NCBI RefSeq assembly: GCF_000802245.2
Contig: NZ_CP021080.1
Location: forward strand, 6,944,001 to 7,008,000
Reading direction: 5' to 3'
DNA: 64,000 bases
DNA from: Streptomyces pluripotens
GTDB lineage: Bacteria; Actinomycetota; Actinomycetes; Streptomycetales; Streptomycetaceae
The notes below the pieces were generated by a model. The model made no database searches. It was not told the DNA's origin and saw nothing but the letters and a program-made list of their open reading frames with translations. Position numbers and translations under genes: made by a program. This document shows, piece after piece, positions 44,059 through 53,044 of this stretch (positions are counted from its first letter, which is position 1; the number at the start of each line of letters is the position of its first letter).

Positions 44059-44187
44059 GCACCCCGGGCCGACGGCCCCCGGTACGAGCACTCCCTGGTA
44101 CGAGCAGTCCTGCACGAGCACCCCACAGATCAGCAGTCAGGCACGAGCACCCCAGGTATGAGCACTGACAGGAAGGACACAGCCGCC

Positions 44188-45861
44188 ATGGACGCGGATG
44201 TCATCGTCGTCGGAGCGGGTCTCGCCGGCCTGGTCGCGGCCCACGAACTCACCAGCCGGGGCCGCCGGGTGGCCCTGGTCGACCAGGAGAACGCGGCCAA
44301 CCTCGGAGGGCAGGCGTTCTGGTCCTTCGGCGGGCTCTTCCTCGTCGACTCCCCCGAGCAGCGCCGGCTCGGCATCAAAGACTCCTTCGATCTCGCGTGG
44401 AACGACTGGTGGGGCAGCGCCGGATTCGACCGACTGGAGGACGAGGACGCCTGGGGCGTGCGCTGGGCCCGGGCCTACGTCGAGTTCGCCGCCGGCGAGA
44501 AGCGGTCCTGGCTCAGGGGGCACGGCATCGAGCTGCTGCCCACCGTCGGCTGGGCGGAGCGCGGCGACCTGAGGGCGAACGGGCACGGCAACTCCGTACC
44601 GCGCTTCCACATCGCCTGGGGCACGGGCACCGGCGTGGTGGAACCCTTCGTCGGATACGCCCGCCAGGCCGCCCGGGACGGGCTGCTGACCTTCTACCAC
44701 CGTCACCGGGTGGACGAGCTGGTCATCGTGGAAGGCGGGGCACACGGGGTGCGCGGCACCGTCCTCGCCGACGACGACTCACCGCGCGGCGTCGCCTCGA
44801 ACCGCGACCGGCTCGGTGACTTCGAGCTCACCGCCCAGGCTGTGGTCATCACCACCGGCGGGATCGGTGCCAACCACGAGATCGTCCGCCGTCACTGGCC
44901 CGAGCGGCTGGGCACACCCCCGGCCGAGATGGTCACCGGCGTCCCCGCCTACGTTGACGGCCGGATGCTCGACATCAGCGCCGAGGCGGGCGTACGCCTG
45001 GTCAACCGTGACCGGATGTGGCACTACACCGAGGGCCTGCAGAACTGGAGCCCCATCTGGCCGGGGCACGGCATCCGGATCCTCCCCGGTCCGTCCTCGA
45101 TCTGGCTCGACGCCCTGGGGCGCCGGCTGCCCGACCCCTGCCTGCCCGGCTATGACACCCTCAACACGCTCAAGCACCTGCGCACCACCGAGGACATCGC
45201 CGGGTACGACCACTCCTGGTTCATCCTGACCCGGAAGATCATCGAGAAGGAGTTCGCGCTTTCCGGATCCGAGCAGAACCCTGACATCACGGCCAAGGAC
45301 CGCAAGGCGGTACTGCGCGACCGGTTGCTGGGCAAAGGCGCCCCCGTACCGGTGCAGGCGTTCCTCGACCGGGGCGCTGATTTCGTCACCGCCAGCACAC
45401 TGGAGCAGTTGGTCGGGAAGATGAACGACCTGGCCGGGAAGCCACTGCTGGACGCCGCTGCGGTACGCCACCAGATCGAGGCGCGTGACCTGCAGATCGT
45501 CAACCCCTACAGCAAGGACTCCCAGGTCCAGGGCATCCGCAACGCCCGTCGCTACATCGGTGACCGGCTCGGCCGGGTTGCCGCCCCGCACCGCATCCTC
45601 GACCCGGCAGCAGGTCCCCTCATTGGTGTTCGGCTCCACGTGCTGACCCGCAAGACCCTCGGCGGCATCCAGACCGACCTAGACGCGTGTGCCCTGGGTG
45701 CCGACGGCACGCCGATCGACGGGCTGTACGCGGCGGGTGAGGTAGCCGGGTTCGGTGGTGGCGGCGTGCACGGGTACAACGCCCTGGAGGGGACGTTCCT
45801 CGGCGGCTGCCTGTTCTCCGGGCGGGCCGCGGGACGGCACGCGGCCCGCCAGACGGGTTGA
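44188..45861 (+). CDS. FAD-binding dehydrogenase (fumarate reductase / ketosteroid dehydrogenase superfamily)
   Basis: This 557-residue flavoprotein has the dinucleotide fold at the start (VIVVGAGLAGLVAAHEL), an active-site lid region in the middle, and the family C-terminus GLYAAGEVAGFGGGGVHGY followed by GTFLGGCLFSGR. Relatives remove hydrogens from steroids or reduce fumarate-like acids. The start is the ATG at 44188, with AGGAAGGA upstream; an ATG at 44158 would add ten residues. The TetR gene upstream suggests induction by its substrate. Confidence 0.88.
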   Translation: MDADVIVVGAGLAGLVAAHELTSRGRRVALVDQENAANLGGQAFWSFGGLFLVDSPEQRRLGIKDSFDLAWNDWWGSAGFDRLEDEDAWGVRWARAYVEFAAGEKRSWLRGHGIELLPTVGWAERGDLRANGHGNSVPRFHIAWGTGTGVVEPFVGYARQAARDGLLTFYHRHRVDELVIVEGGAHGVRGTVLADDDSPRGVASNRDRLGDFELTAQAVVITTGGIGANHEIVRRHWPERLGTPPAEMVTGVPAYVDGRMLDISAEAGVRLVNRDRMWHYTEGLQNWSPIWPGHGIRILPGPSSIWLDALGRRLPDPCLPGYDTLNTLKHLRTTEDIAGYDHSWFILTRKIIEKEFALSGSEQNPDITAKDRKAVLRDRLLGKGAPVPVQAFLDRGADFVTASTLEQLVGKMNDLAGKPLLDAAAVRHQIEARDLQIVNPYSKDSQVQGIRNARRYIGDRLGRVAAPHRILDPAAGPLIGVRLHVLTRKTLGGIQTDLDACALGADGTPIDGLYAAGEVAGFGGGGVHGYNALEGTFLGGCLFSGRAAGRHAARQTG

Positions 45862-45958
45862 CGGCGCACAGAGCCGTTCGTGCCGCATCCCCGGTGGTGA
45901 CCTTCGGTGGCTTCGCTGGCCGAGCGGTTCCGCCACCGGTCGTCCGACAGCCGGGGCC

Positions 45959-46306
45959 TCAGCGCTGCAGCAACTCCGCGAGCACCCGCGCGTGGCTCCG
46001 CTCCAGGTTCCGGGACGCCGTCAGCAGCGTCACTTGTCCTGCACGCGCCGAGTTCCTGAGGTCTTCGAGGAGTTCGGCGGCCTCAGGAGTGCCGAGCTCC
46101 GCCTCATAGCGGAGGCGGAAGTCCTCGTACGACCCGCCGCCGTGATACCACCTGCGCAGTTCGGTCGAGGGGGTGAGCACCTTGGGCCATGCGTCGACAC
46201 GGGCCGCGTCCTTGGCGAGCCCGCGCGGCCACAGCCGGTCGACCAGGACGCGAAGGCCGTCGTCGGGCTCGGGCGGCTCATAGATCCGGCGCACGCGCAC
46301 GTGCAC
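45959..46306 (-). CDS. DUF488 family protein
   Basis: This 115-residue protein matches DUF488: VRRIYEPPEPDDGLRVLVDR followed by LWPRGLAKD, then WYHGGGSYEDFRLRYEAEL, and a C-terminal helix (LLEDLRNSARAG) with VTLLTASRN. The function is unknown; the conserved Arg and Asp suggest an enzyme. The GTG at 46306 has GAGGGG seven bases before it; a longer frame upstream is not family-like. Confidence 0.88.
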   Translation of the reverse strand: MHVRVRRIYEPPEPDDGLRVLVDRLWPRGLAKDAARVDAWPKVLTPSTELRRWYHGGGSYEDFRLRYEAELGTPEAAELLEDLRNSARAGQVTLLTASRNLERSHARVLAELLQR

Positions 46307-46502
46307 GGTCAGGCCCCTCTCGGTCGCGGAACGGTAGCGCGAGCCTACGGGACCCACTCGGCACACCCGGGGTCGACGCGGCGCGCCCTGACCTGAAGAG
46401 ATCAAGACACGGCGTGACTTGGCCTGAACGAGACGGAGAACGGGACCCCAGCACCCCTAATCTGTCGGCCAGTCGATCATCGGTCACCCCTGAGGAGCGC
46501 AT

Positions 46503-47948
46503 GTGAGGCACCTTCGCAGACAGCCCGCGCGACGCCGTACCGCCGTCCTGCGGCGTGACGTGGTCCTCGCCACCATCCCGGTGGCCGTGGCCGCGCTGCT
46601 CGGTACCGGTGGACCCGCGGCGGCCGGCACGCCCGGCACGCCCTGCGCGGCCGGCGCGCCGGGCGCGGGCGACGCCTACTTCCCGCTCAGCGGCAACGGC
46701 GGCTACCACGTTGGTCACTACGACCTGACGCTCCGATACGACACCACCGCACGCCAGCTCGACGGCAGGGCCGTCCTCACCGCCCGTGCCACCCAACGGC
46801 TCACCCGCTTCGATCTGGACCTGCAGGGTCTGGAGGTCACGTCGGTCACCGTCGGCCGGGCACGGGCGGCCTTCCGGCACGACGGCCAGGAACTCGTCAT
46901 CACTCCGCGCCGAACCCTGCACAGGGGGCAGGGCTTCCGCGTCACGGTCGTCTACCGGGGCACCCCGAAACCGGTCACCGACCCCGACGGTTCGGCGGAC
47001 GGCTGGATCCCCACCGATGACGGAGCGTTCGTCGCGGGTGAGCCGCAGGGCGCGATGACCTGGTTCCCGGCGAACAGCCATCCCAAGGACAAGTCGACGT
47101 ACGACTTCACGATCACCGTCCCGCGAGGGCGTACCGCGGTCGCCAACGGCACCCTGCTCCGGCGGTACACCGGGCACGGGTACACCACCTTCCACTGGCG
47201 TGAAAACCGGCCCATGGCCGCTTATCTGGCCACCGCCACCATCGGCAAGTTCACGGTGGAGCGGTACACCACCCGTGACGGCGTCCAGGTGTTCAACGCC
47301 GTCGACACCCGGGAGGCGCGCGCCGCCGCGCCGGTGCTGAGGAAGCTGCCCGCCGTCCTGGCCTGGGAGAGCGAGCTGTTCGGGCCCTATCCGTTCCGGG
47401 CCGCCGGGGCGGTCGTCGACCATGCTCCGGGCGTGGGCTACGCGCTGGAGACCCAGACCCGGCCGGTCTACGACTCCGCGCCCGACCTGAGCACCCTGGT
47501 GCACGAAAGCGCCCACCAGTGGTTCGGTGACTCCGTCTCGCTGACCTCCTGGAAGGACATCTGGCTCAACGAGGGTTTCGCCACCTACGCCGAGTGGCTG
47601 TACGCCGAGCAGCACGGCGGTGACAGCGCCCAGAAGACCTTCGACGCCTTCTACGCCCGTCCCGCGAACGACCGGTTGTGGGCCTATCCGCCCGGCGACC
47701 CGGGTAGCGGTGCCCACCTCTTCGGCTCCCCCGTCTACGCCCGTGGTGCCATGGCCCTGCACGAGGTGCGCAGGGCCGTCGGCGACCGGGATTTCTTTCG
47801 GATCCTGCGTGCCTGGGCGTCCGGGCACCGGTACGGTCACGGCACGACCGCGCAGTTCGTGAGGCTTGCCGAGACCAAGTCGGGGAAGAGGCTGGACGGG
47901 TTGTTCCGCACCTGGCTGTACACGAAGGGCAAACCGGACAGCGCCTGA
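46503..47948 (+). CDS. Secreted M1 family aminopeptidase-like protein
   Basis: This 481-residue protein has a signal peptide (basic opening, then VVLATIPVAVAALLGTG), an N-terminal beta domain and a thermolysin-like catalytic domain. The zinc site is HESAH (334-338) with Glu357 (NEGFATYAEW), the M1 spacing of 18 residues between. The GAMTWFPAN stretch near residue 184 is the likely equivalent of the GAMEN exopeptidase motif. It is shorter than full-length aminopeptidase N. It lies on the opposite strand to DUF488 upstream and has a strong terminator after it. GAGGAG is five bases before the GTG. Confidence 0.9.
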   Translation: MRHLRRQPARRRTAVLRRDVVLATIPVAVAALLGTGGPAAAGTPGTPCAAGAPGAGDAYFPLSGNGGYHVGHYDLTLRYDTTARQLDGRAVLTARATQRLTRFDLDLQGLEVTSVTVGRARAAFRHDGQELVITPRRTLHRGQGFRVTVVYRGTPKPVTDPDGSADGWIPTDDGAFVAGEPQGAMTWFPANSHPKDKSTYDFTITVPRGRTAVANGTLLRRYTGHGYTTFHWRENRPMAAYLATATIGKFTVERYTTRDGVQVFNAVDTREARAAAPVLRKLPAVLAWESELFGPYPFRAAGAVVDHAPGVGYALETQTRPVYDSAPDLSTLVHESAHQWFGDSVSLTSWKDIWLNEGFATYAEWLYAEQHGGDSAQKTFDAFYARPANDRLWAYPPGDPGSGAHLFGSPVYARGAMALHEVRRAVGDRDFFRILRAWASGHRYGHGTTAQFVRLAETKSGKRLDGLFRTWLYTKGKPDSA

Positions 47949-47950
47949 TC

Positions 47951-47986
47951 GCTGACCGGTCTCCGGCCGCCGGAGACCGCATCAGC
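47951..47986. terminator. Bidirectional terminator between the M1 peptidase and lysR-type gene
   Basis: CGGTCTCCGG and CCGGAGACCG (47957-47966, 47970-47979) pair perfectly around a three-base loop, and GCTGA/TCAGC (47951-47955, 47982-47986) extend the stem. The genes on both sides converge on it. Confidence 0.75.
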
Positions 47987-48067
47987 TTGGGGGCCGTACC
48001 GGCCGTGGTGCGGGGCAGGCCGGACCGGGCGTGGACGACAGACGAAGGGTCGCCCCTGCACCGGCCC

Positions 48068-48952
48068 TCAGCGGCGCAGGGCCGCTGCGGCAGTCACTGT
48101 CACCGCTTCGGCGAGGGCCGCGAGCGCGGGGGAGTCGAGTTTCCATTGCTGCCAGTACAGGCTGACATCGACCCACTCGCCGGGAGCGAGCAGCACCAGC
48201 CGCCCCTCGGTCAGCAGCGGGCCAGCCTGGGCCTCCGGCACCATGCCCCAGCCAAGCCCCGCGGTGACCGCATCCACGAACCCCTCCGAGGTGGGCACGT
48301 AGTGCCGGAACGGACCGGCCGCACCGTGGCCTAGCCGACGTACGAAGCCGTCCTGGAAGTCGTCCTTGCGGTCGAAGACGACGACGGGGGCGCTGGGCAG
48401 GACGTCCGGCAGGGACCGCCCCGCCAAGTGGGTCCGGGCGAACTGCGGTGCGGCGGCAGGAAGGTAGCGCATCCGTCCGAGCGGTCGGACAGTGCAGCCG
48501 GGCACCGGTTCGGGCGAGGAGGTCACCGCGGCCATCACCAGACCCTCGCGCAGCAGGGCCGCCGTGTGGTCCTCGTCCTCCCGGTGCAGTTCGAAGCACA
48601 GCCCCGCCACCCGGGTCAGTGACGGGAGGAACCAGGTCGCCAGCGAGTCCGCGTTCACCGCGACCGACACGCGTGTCGGCTCGCCGGTACCACTCAGCCC
48701 CAGTTCGTCCCACGCGTCCCGCTCCAGTCGTGCGAGCTGCCGGGCGAACCGCACCAGTACCGCGCCGGACTCTGTCGGCCGTACCGGTTTGGCGCGCTGC
48801 AACAGCACCCTCCCGGTGCGTTGTTCGAGGGCCTTGACCCGCTGGCTGACCGCCGACGGGGTCACATGCAGTGCGGCCGCCGCCGCGTCGAAGGTGCCCT
48901 CATCGACCACGGCGAGGAGTGTCCGTACCTGTTCCACGGGGAGATCCATCAT
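48068..48952 (-). CDS. LysR-type regulator of amino-acid export (LysG/ArgP-like)
   Basis: This 294-residue LysR protein has a winged helix starting LPVEQVRTLLAVVDEGTFDA with AVSQRVKALEQRTGRVLLQR, and an effector domain. Relatives LysG and ArgP sense lysine, arginine or histidine and activate the adjacent exporter. The divergent LysE gene 69 bases away supports this role. The start is either of two adjacent ATGs (48952 or 48949). Confidence 0.9.
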   Translation of the reverse strand: MMDLPVEQVRTLLAVVDEGTFDAAAAALHVTPSAVSQRVKALEQRTGRVLLQRAKPVRPTESGAVLVRFARQLARLERDAWDELGLSGTGEPTRVSVAVNADSLATWFLPSLTRVAGLCFELHREDEDHTAALLREGLVMAAVTSSPEPVPGCTVRPLGRMRYLPAAAPQFARTHLAGRSLPDVLPSAPVVVFDRKDDFQDGFVRRLGHGAAGPFRHYVPTSEGFVDAVTAGLGWGMVPEAQAGPLLTEGRLVLLAPGEWVDVSLYWQQWKLDSPALAALAEAVTVTAAAALRR

Positions 48953-48959
48953 CACAATG

Positions 48960-48985
48960 GCTAATGTTACGTAAGAAACTTTAGC
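48960..48985. promoter_or_regulatory. LysG-type operator region
   Basis: In the 69-base gap between the lysR and lysE genes, TTACGTAA (48967-48974) is an exact palindrome flanked nearly symmetrically by GCTAA and TTAGC (48960-48964, 48981-48985). This is the natural binding site for the regulator. The DNA is unusually AT-rich. Confidence 0.45.
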
Positions 48986-49021
48986 TGTACTTCCGGGATT
49001 GGCTTTTCTAGCGTCGACGGC

Positions 49022-49636
49022 ATGAACCACCCCCTGACGGCCGCAGCCGCCGGATTCGGCACAGGCCTCTCCCTGATCGTCGCCATCGGCGCGCAGAACG
49101 CCTTCGTCCTGCGGCAAGGGGTCCGGCGGCATGCCGTTCTCGCTGTGGTCGGCGTCTGCGCCCTGTCCGACGCCGTGCTCATCGCGCTGGGCGTGGGCGG
49201 GGTCGGGGCCGTCGTGGTGCGCTGGCCGGGGGCGGTCAGGGGTGTCGGCCTCGTCGGCGGCGCCTTCCTGCTCGGCTACGGCGCACTCGCCGCCCGCCGG
49301 GTCCTCAAGCCGGGCACCGGACTGCAGGTCGACGGTGATGCAGCCGGCTCCCGCAACCGGGCGGTGCTCTCCTGCCTGGCGATGACCTGGCTCAATCCGC
49401 ACGTGTACCTGGACACCGTGTTCTTGCTCGGCTCCCTTGCCACAGGTCAGGGCCCGTTGCGCTGGACCTTCGGACTCGGCGCCGCGCTCGCCAGCGTGTG
49501 CTGGTTCGCCGCGCTCGGCTTTGGTGCCCGGTTCCTGGGCCGGTTCCTGTCCAGGCCAGGAGCGTGGCGGCTCCTGGACGGCCTGGTCGCCGCCACCATG
49601 CTCGCGTGGGGTGCGAGACTTGCCGCAGGGCTCTGA
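49022..49636 (+). CDS. LysE/ArgO family amino-acid exporter
   Basis: This 204-residue membrane protein with about six helices matches the LysE/ArgO family that exports basic amino acids: FGTGLSLIVAIGAQNAFVLR with the conserved GAQNAFVLRQG, LIALGVGGVG, LAMTWLNPHVYLDTV. The classic partner, a LysR regulator, is divergent. No ribosome binding site is visible and TAGCGT lies seven bases before the ATG, so a leaderless mRNA is possible. Confidence 0.93.
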   Translation: MNHPLTAAAAGFGTGLSLIVAIGAQNAFVLRQGVRRHAVLAVVGVCALSDAVLIALGVGGVGAVVVRWPGAVRGVGLVGGAFLLGYGALAARRVLKPGTGLQVDGDAAGSRNRAVLSCLAMTWLNPHVYLDTVFLLGSLATGQGPLRWTFGLGAALASVCWFAALGFGARFLGRFLSRPGAWRLLDGLVAATMLAWGARLAAGL

Positions 49637-49723
49637 GACGCCCCTTCTGCAGGCACGATAGCGCTGACGGGTGCGGCCCTGGGCCTGCGCCGCTGCCGGA
49701 CCTGACCCTGCCTGTCGGCGGTA

Positions 49724-50182
49724 TCAGAGCAGTCCGCTGCGCCGCCGGATGGCGTACTGGTCCATCAGCTTCCCGCGGGTCGTCTCCAGCCGGTGGGCGA
49801 GAACCTCGGCCACTGTCCGCACCAGCGAGAGTCCCAGCAACGGGTCCTCCACGCACAGCGCGAGCACCGAAGGCCCGTCGAACTCGTAGGCCCGCACGTT
49901 GCTGAAGGCCACCGCGCCGAAGTCCCATTGGTACGGCGGGAACAGCCAGGACCAGCCGAGCAGGTCGCCGGCGCCGAGCGTGGCCACAGTGACCCGCTGC
50001 CGGGGGGACAGCTCCTGGTCCAGGTGGACCGCACCCGAGCGGATCACCCAGAACCGGTCGGCCGTCCCGCCGACCTCGAAGATGCGGGTGTCCTCCGGGA
50101 AGGAGACCTCCTGGGCCAGCTCCATCAGGCGTTCGCGCTGTGCCTGGGGCAGGGCGGTGAGTAGTTTGATCGCTTTGGTCAT
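49724..50182 (-). CDS. Cyclic nucleotide-binding (CRP-type) domain protein without a DNA-binding domain
   Basis: This 152-residue protein is a single cyclic-nucleotide-binding beta-roll (FPEDTRIFEVGGTADRFWVI, RVTVATLGAGDLLG, WSWLFPPYQW) with a C-terminal helix. The usual helix-turn-helix of CRP/FNR proteins is absent. It is thus a sensor or regulatory subunit acting by binding another protein. The typical phosphate-binding RxA pair is not clear, so the ligand is uncertain. GAGGAG precedes the ATG at 50182. Confidence 0.85.
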   Translation of the reverse strand: MTKAIKLLTALPQAQRERLMELAQEVSFPEDTRIFEVGGTADRFWVIRSGAVHLDQELSPRQRVTVATLGAGDLLGWSWLFPPYQWDFGAVAFSNVRAYEFDGPSVLALCVEDPLLGLSLVRTVAEVLAHRLETTRGKLMDQYAIRRRSGLL

Positions 50183-50307
50183 GGCGCGGGCTCCTCACCG
50201 GCTGCGGTCGCGGTCCGGGTGCTTTCGCTAAGCCCATTTCAGCCGTTCGCGCTGCCCGGGGCACCTCGAAGGGCGTGGATCTTCCGGGCCGGCCCTGTCC
50301 CGGACAG

Positions 50308-50345
50308 CAAAAAGCCCTGGCTGGACGGGGGAAACCAGCCAGGGC
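50308..50345 (-). terminator. Intrinsic terminator with a U-tract
   Basis: GCCCTGGCTGG and CCAGCCAGGGC (50314-50324, 50335-50345) pair perfectly over 11 bases; read leftward they are followed by five Ts. This is one of the few terminators in the window with a real U-tract. It ends the FUSC transcript or a small RNA. Confidence 0.85.
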
Positions 50346-50405
50346 CGCCTATGGTGACACCGAGCGGGAGAGAGAACGGTTCTGCGCCGTCCCGGCATCA
50401 GGTAT
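50308..50405 (-). ncRNA. Possible small non-coding RNA
   Basis: On the minus strand TTCACG and TTATCG, 17 bases apart around 50440-50412, would give a start near 50405. A transcript from there would run about 95 bases to the hairpin with a run of U's at 50308-50345. No protein frame fits. It could instead be the end of the FUSC transcript. Evidence is positional only. Confidence 0.3.
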
Positions 50406-50608
50406 TGATGAACGATAAACCACTTGACGGGAATGCGTGAACCTAAAAGCGGGTCACGTGACCTGTTTCACGTTCCCGGCCATCATCCGGGTTGACCGGG
50501 GGCTGGAGATCCGCTCCGGCACCGTGGCCCCGCCGTACCGGCCCGACACGCGCCGAACCTGATCTGCCGCCCGGGCGGCCCCGCCCCGGAGGAACCCGTG
50601 ACGGAGCG

Positions 50609-52864
50609 TCACCTGACCGGTGGTGCCGTACCCGTGCTGGTACGCAGCGGGCGCACCAGACCCGAGACCGCCTCGTCCAGACGCTGCAGATGGCGCAGCA
50701 CTCGGTCGGTCACCCGGCCGTAGCGCGGAGAGTCCGGGGTCCCCGGCTCCAGCATCGAGGCGATACTGGGGCCCGCCTCGATCCCCTGTGCGGACGGCCG
50801 GCCCGCCACATGGGCGGCGATCACTTCGATGTTCTGCACGATCCGCCCGCATGCCTCGCGCAGCCGGGGATCGGCCGCGATCGCCGGGTGCGTTGGCAGC
50901 AGTTCGGCCGTGGCAGCGAGGGAACGCGCGTGGTACGCGCACGTCTCCAGTAGCGCCACCACGTACTGGGCGGTGTTCCGGCGGGAGCGCAGCGGGGTGA
51001 TCGGATGGGTCAGTGGTTGGGTGGCCCCGCGCAGATCGGCCAGCGCCTGGTCCAACTCGCGTGCCTGCTCCACCAGGTCGGCTTCCGTTCCGCCGCTCAA
51101 CTGGTCGACGGCGGCGCGGGTGACGTCGGCGAGCCGGTGCAGGACCGTGACGAGGAGTTCGTCGGTACGGCGGTCGGTGCGGACCGGCAGCACCACCGCC
51201 GCCGCGACCACCCCACAGGCCGCCCCCAGCGCAGTCTCCTCGACCCGGAGCACCAGCACCGCCGTGCTGTAGGTGTTGAGCAGCGCGTACAGAAGTCCCA
51301 GCATCGCCGTGACGAAGAACGACATCAGCGTGTACGACAGGGGCGCCGTGTAGAACATCGCGAAGATGCACACCAGCACCAGCGCGAACGCCGTCCAGGT
51401 GTGGTGCCCGACCAGCCCGGTGAGCGCAATGCCGGCCACCACGCCGAGGACCGTGCCCAGCAGCCGCCGGTAGCCCTTGACCAGGATCTCCCCGGTGGAG
51501 GCGGTGTTGATGAACACGATCCAACAGGTCAGCACCGCCCAGTACCAGCGGTGGGTGGAGAGTAGTTCGCCTCCGGCGATGGCCAGCGAGGAGCCGACCG
51601 CCACCTGAACCGCCGCCCGGGTGGTGGGCCGTTGCAGGCCGGTGGTCTCCGCCTCCTCTGGTGCGCTCTCCCCGCCACCCTCGATCGCGGCGTCCTCCGC
51701 GTCCAGTTCCTCGCGCGAGCGGGTGGTCGCCGGGCTGTCGCCGGCCTCGTCCTGCGGCCCGTCCAGAGCCGTCCGCAGGCCGAGTACGGCTCGGGCTGCC
51801 TCGCCCAGACCCCGGAAGACGTCCCGCACGGCCGGGGAGGCCTTGGGCAGGTTCTCCTCGTCGCGGTAACCGAGCAGCCGGTTGCGCAGCTGGGCGAGCG
51901 TGGTCCCCGAGGCCTCACCCGCCGGCCGCAGCGCCAGCAGCCTCAGCGCCTGGAGATCCCGGCGCAACGCCGCCGTCGCTTCGTCCCGCACCGGCAGTTC
52001 GCCTCCGGCCGGCAGTGGCGCACCGGGCAGATGCAGGGTGAGGGTGTCGGTCCGCTGAGCGCTGCGCGCGGTGAGCAGCAGCAGTCCGAGGCGTTCGGCG
52101 GCGATCTCGGCGTCGGCGGTCCGGCGCTGCAACAGCAGGGCGACCGACTCGTCGGAGGTGCCGTCCGCCAGCCGGCCCTGGATCATCAGTGCCGTCTCGT
52201 GCAGCCGGGCGGTGCCGGCCCGCAGATCCTGGAGGACCCTTTCCGCCTCGTCGGGTCCGGCGTCCAGCAACTCGGCTTGAACGCTGATCAGCTGGGCGAG
52301 CCGGGCGCGGAAGGCCCGGCGCAGCCGGTCCAGCGTCCCGGCTGCGGTCTGCGGCAGCAGCACGAAGCGGGCGGCGGCACTGCATGCGAACGCCACGCAG
52401 ACGGCCCCGAGCAGCGCGGGCAGAACGGACGTGGTCGCCTGGACGAACAGGGAGAGGAAGTAGACCTGGAAGCCGATGAGACCCAGTGCCGTACCGCGGT
52501 CGCCGAACCGGCGGCCGTAGACGGCACAGAAGATGAGCGCGACGAAGAACAGGTCACCCGCGACGATCCGCTGGCTGAGTAGGGCGCCCAGCGACACGGA
52601 GAAGAGCGCCACCGGTAGGCCGAGTGCGAGGGTGACGGCCTGCTGCAGGCGCTGCTTCTCCCGGATCGCGAAGGTCGCCGTCATCGCCGCGACGGCCCCG
52701 GCGACCAGCTGGGACACCGGGGCCTGCAGTACGGCGAGGACCGCGAGGGTCAGGACGATGGCGGTGACCGTGCGCAGCCCCGCGGTGAGCCGGAGCAGCC
52801 CGGGGTCCGACGCAGCGAACCGGTCCCACAGCCGTACGCGCCCCGGCCGTCCCGCTGTCCTCAC
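50609..52864 (-). CDS. FUSC family / aromatic acid exporter-like membrane protein
   Basis: This 751-residue protein has two blocks of membrane helices (about 28-170 and 425-545) with a large cytoplasmic part between them and another after, the plan of the FUSC/YccS/AaeB group. Marks include AVAAMTATFAIREKQRLQQA and WAVLTCWIVFINTASTGEIL followed by KGYRRLLGTVLGVVAG. Relatives export aromatic acids or fusaric acid. GTG start at 52864. No periplasmic partner is encoded nearby. Confidence 0.88.
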   Translation of the reverse strand: MRTAGRPGRVRLWDRFAASDPGLLRLTAGLRTVTAIVLTLAVLAVLQAPVSQLVAGAVAAMTATFAIREKQRLQQAVTLALGLPVALFSVSLGALLSQRIVAGDLFFVALIFCAVYGRRFGDRGTALGLIGFQVYFLSLFVQATTSVLPALLGAVCVAFACSAAARFVLLPQTAAGTLDRLRRAFRARLAQLISVQAELLDAGPDEAERVLQDLRAGTARLHETALMIQGRLADGTSDESVALLLQRRTADAEIAAERLGLLLLTARSAQRTDTLTLHLPGAPLPAGGELPVRDEATAALRRDLQALRLLALRPAGEASGTTLAQLRNRLLGYRDEENLPKASPAVRDVFRGLGEAARAVLGLRTALDGPQDEAGDSPATTRSREELDAEDAAIEGGGESAPEEAETTGLQRPTTRAAVQVAVGSSLAIAGGELLSTHRWYWAVLTCWIVFINTASTGEILVKGYRRLLGTVLGVVAGIALTGLVGHHTWTAFALVLVCIFAMFYTAPLSYTLMSFFVTAMLGLLYALLNTYSTAVLVLRVEETALGAACGVVAAAVVLPVRTDRRTDELLVTVLHRLADVTRAAVDQLSGGTEADLVEQARELDQALADLRGATQPLTHPITPLRSRRNTAQYVVALLETCAYHARSLAATAELLPTHPAIAADPRLREACGRIVQNIEVIAAHVAGRPSAQGIEAGPSIASMLEPGTPDSPRYGRVTDRVLRHLQRLDEAVSGLVRPLRTSTGTAPPVR

Positions 52865-53044
52865 GCCGCCCGCGCTCTCTCCCGTGCTGGAAATCGATCT
52901 CCTGCCCAGGATCGCACGAGGCCCCGCGCCACCCGTCCCCGGCCCCGAGGACGCCGCTCACCGGTCACCGGAGGGGTGGTCCTCTCCGGTACTCGAGCGG
53001 TGCCGCCCGCCGGCCCATGGCCGGTCCCGGTTACCGGCGCATGG

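Larger units (their letters stand above)
50183..50608. other. Intergenic region with a terminator and a possible small RNA
   Basis: About 425 bases between two leftward genes. No supported protein gene. It contains a strong terminator and an AT-rich patch (about 50400-50450) that could hold a promoter for a short RNA; see the next two entries. Confidence 0.5.

Noticed and set aside
44052..44170. Loose direct repeats of the type ACGAGCAnnCC before the FAD dehydrogenase gene
   Set aside because: About six imperfect copies with irregular spacing; it is suggestive of slippage but too diverged to call as a functional element.
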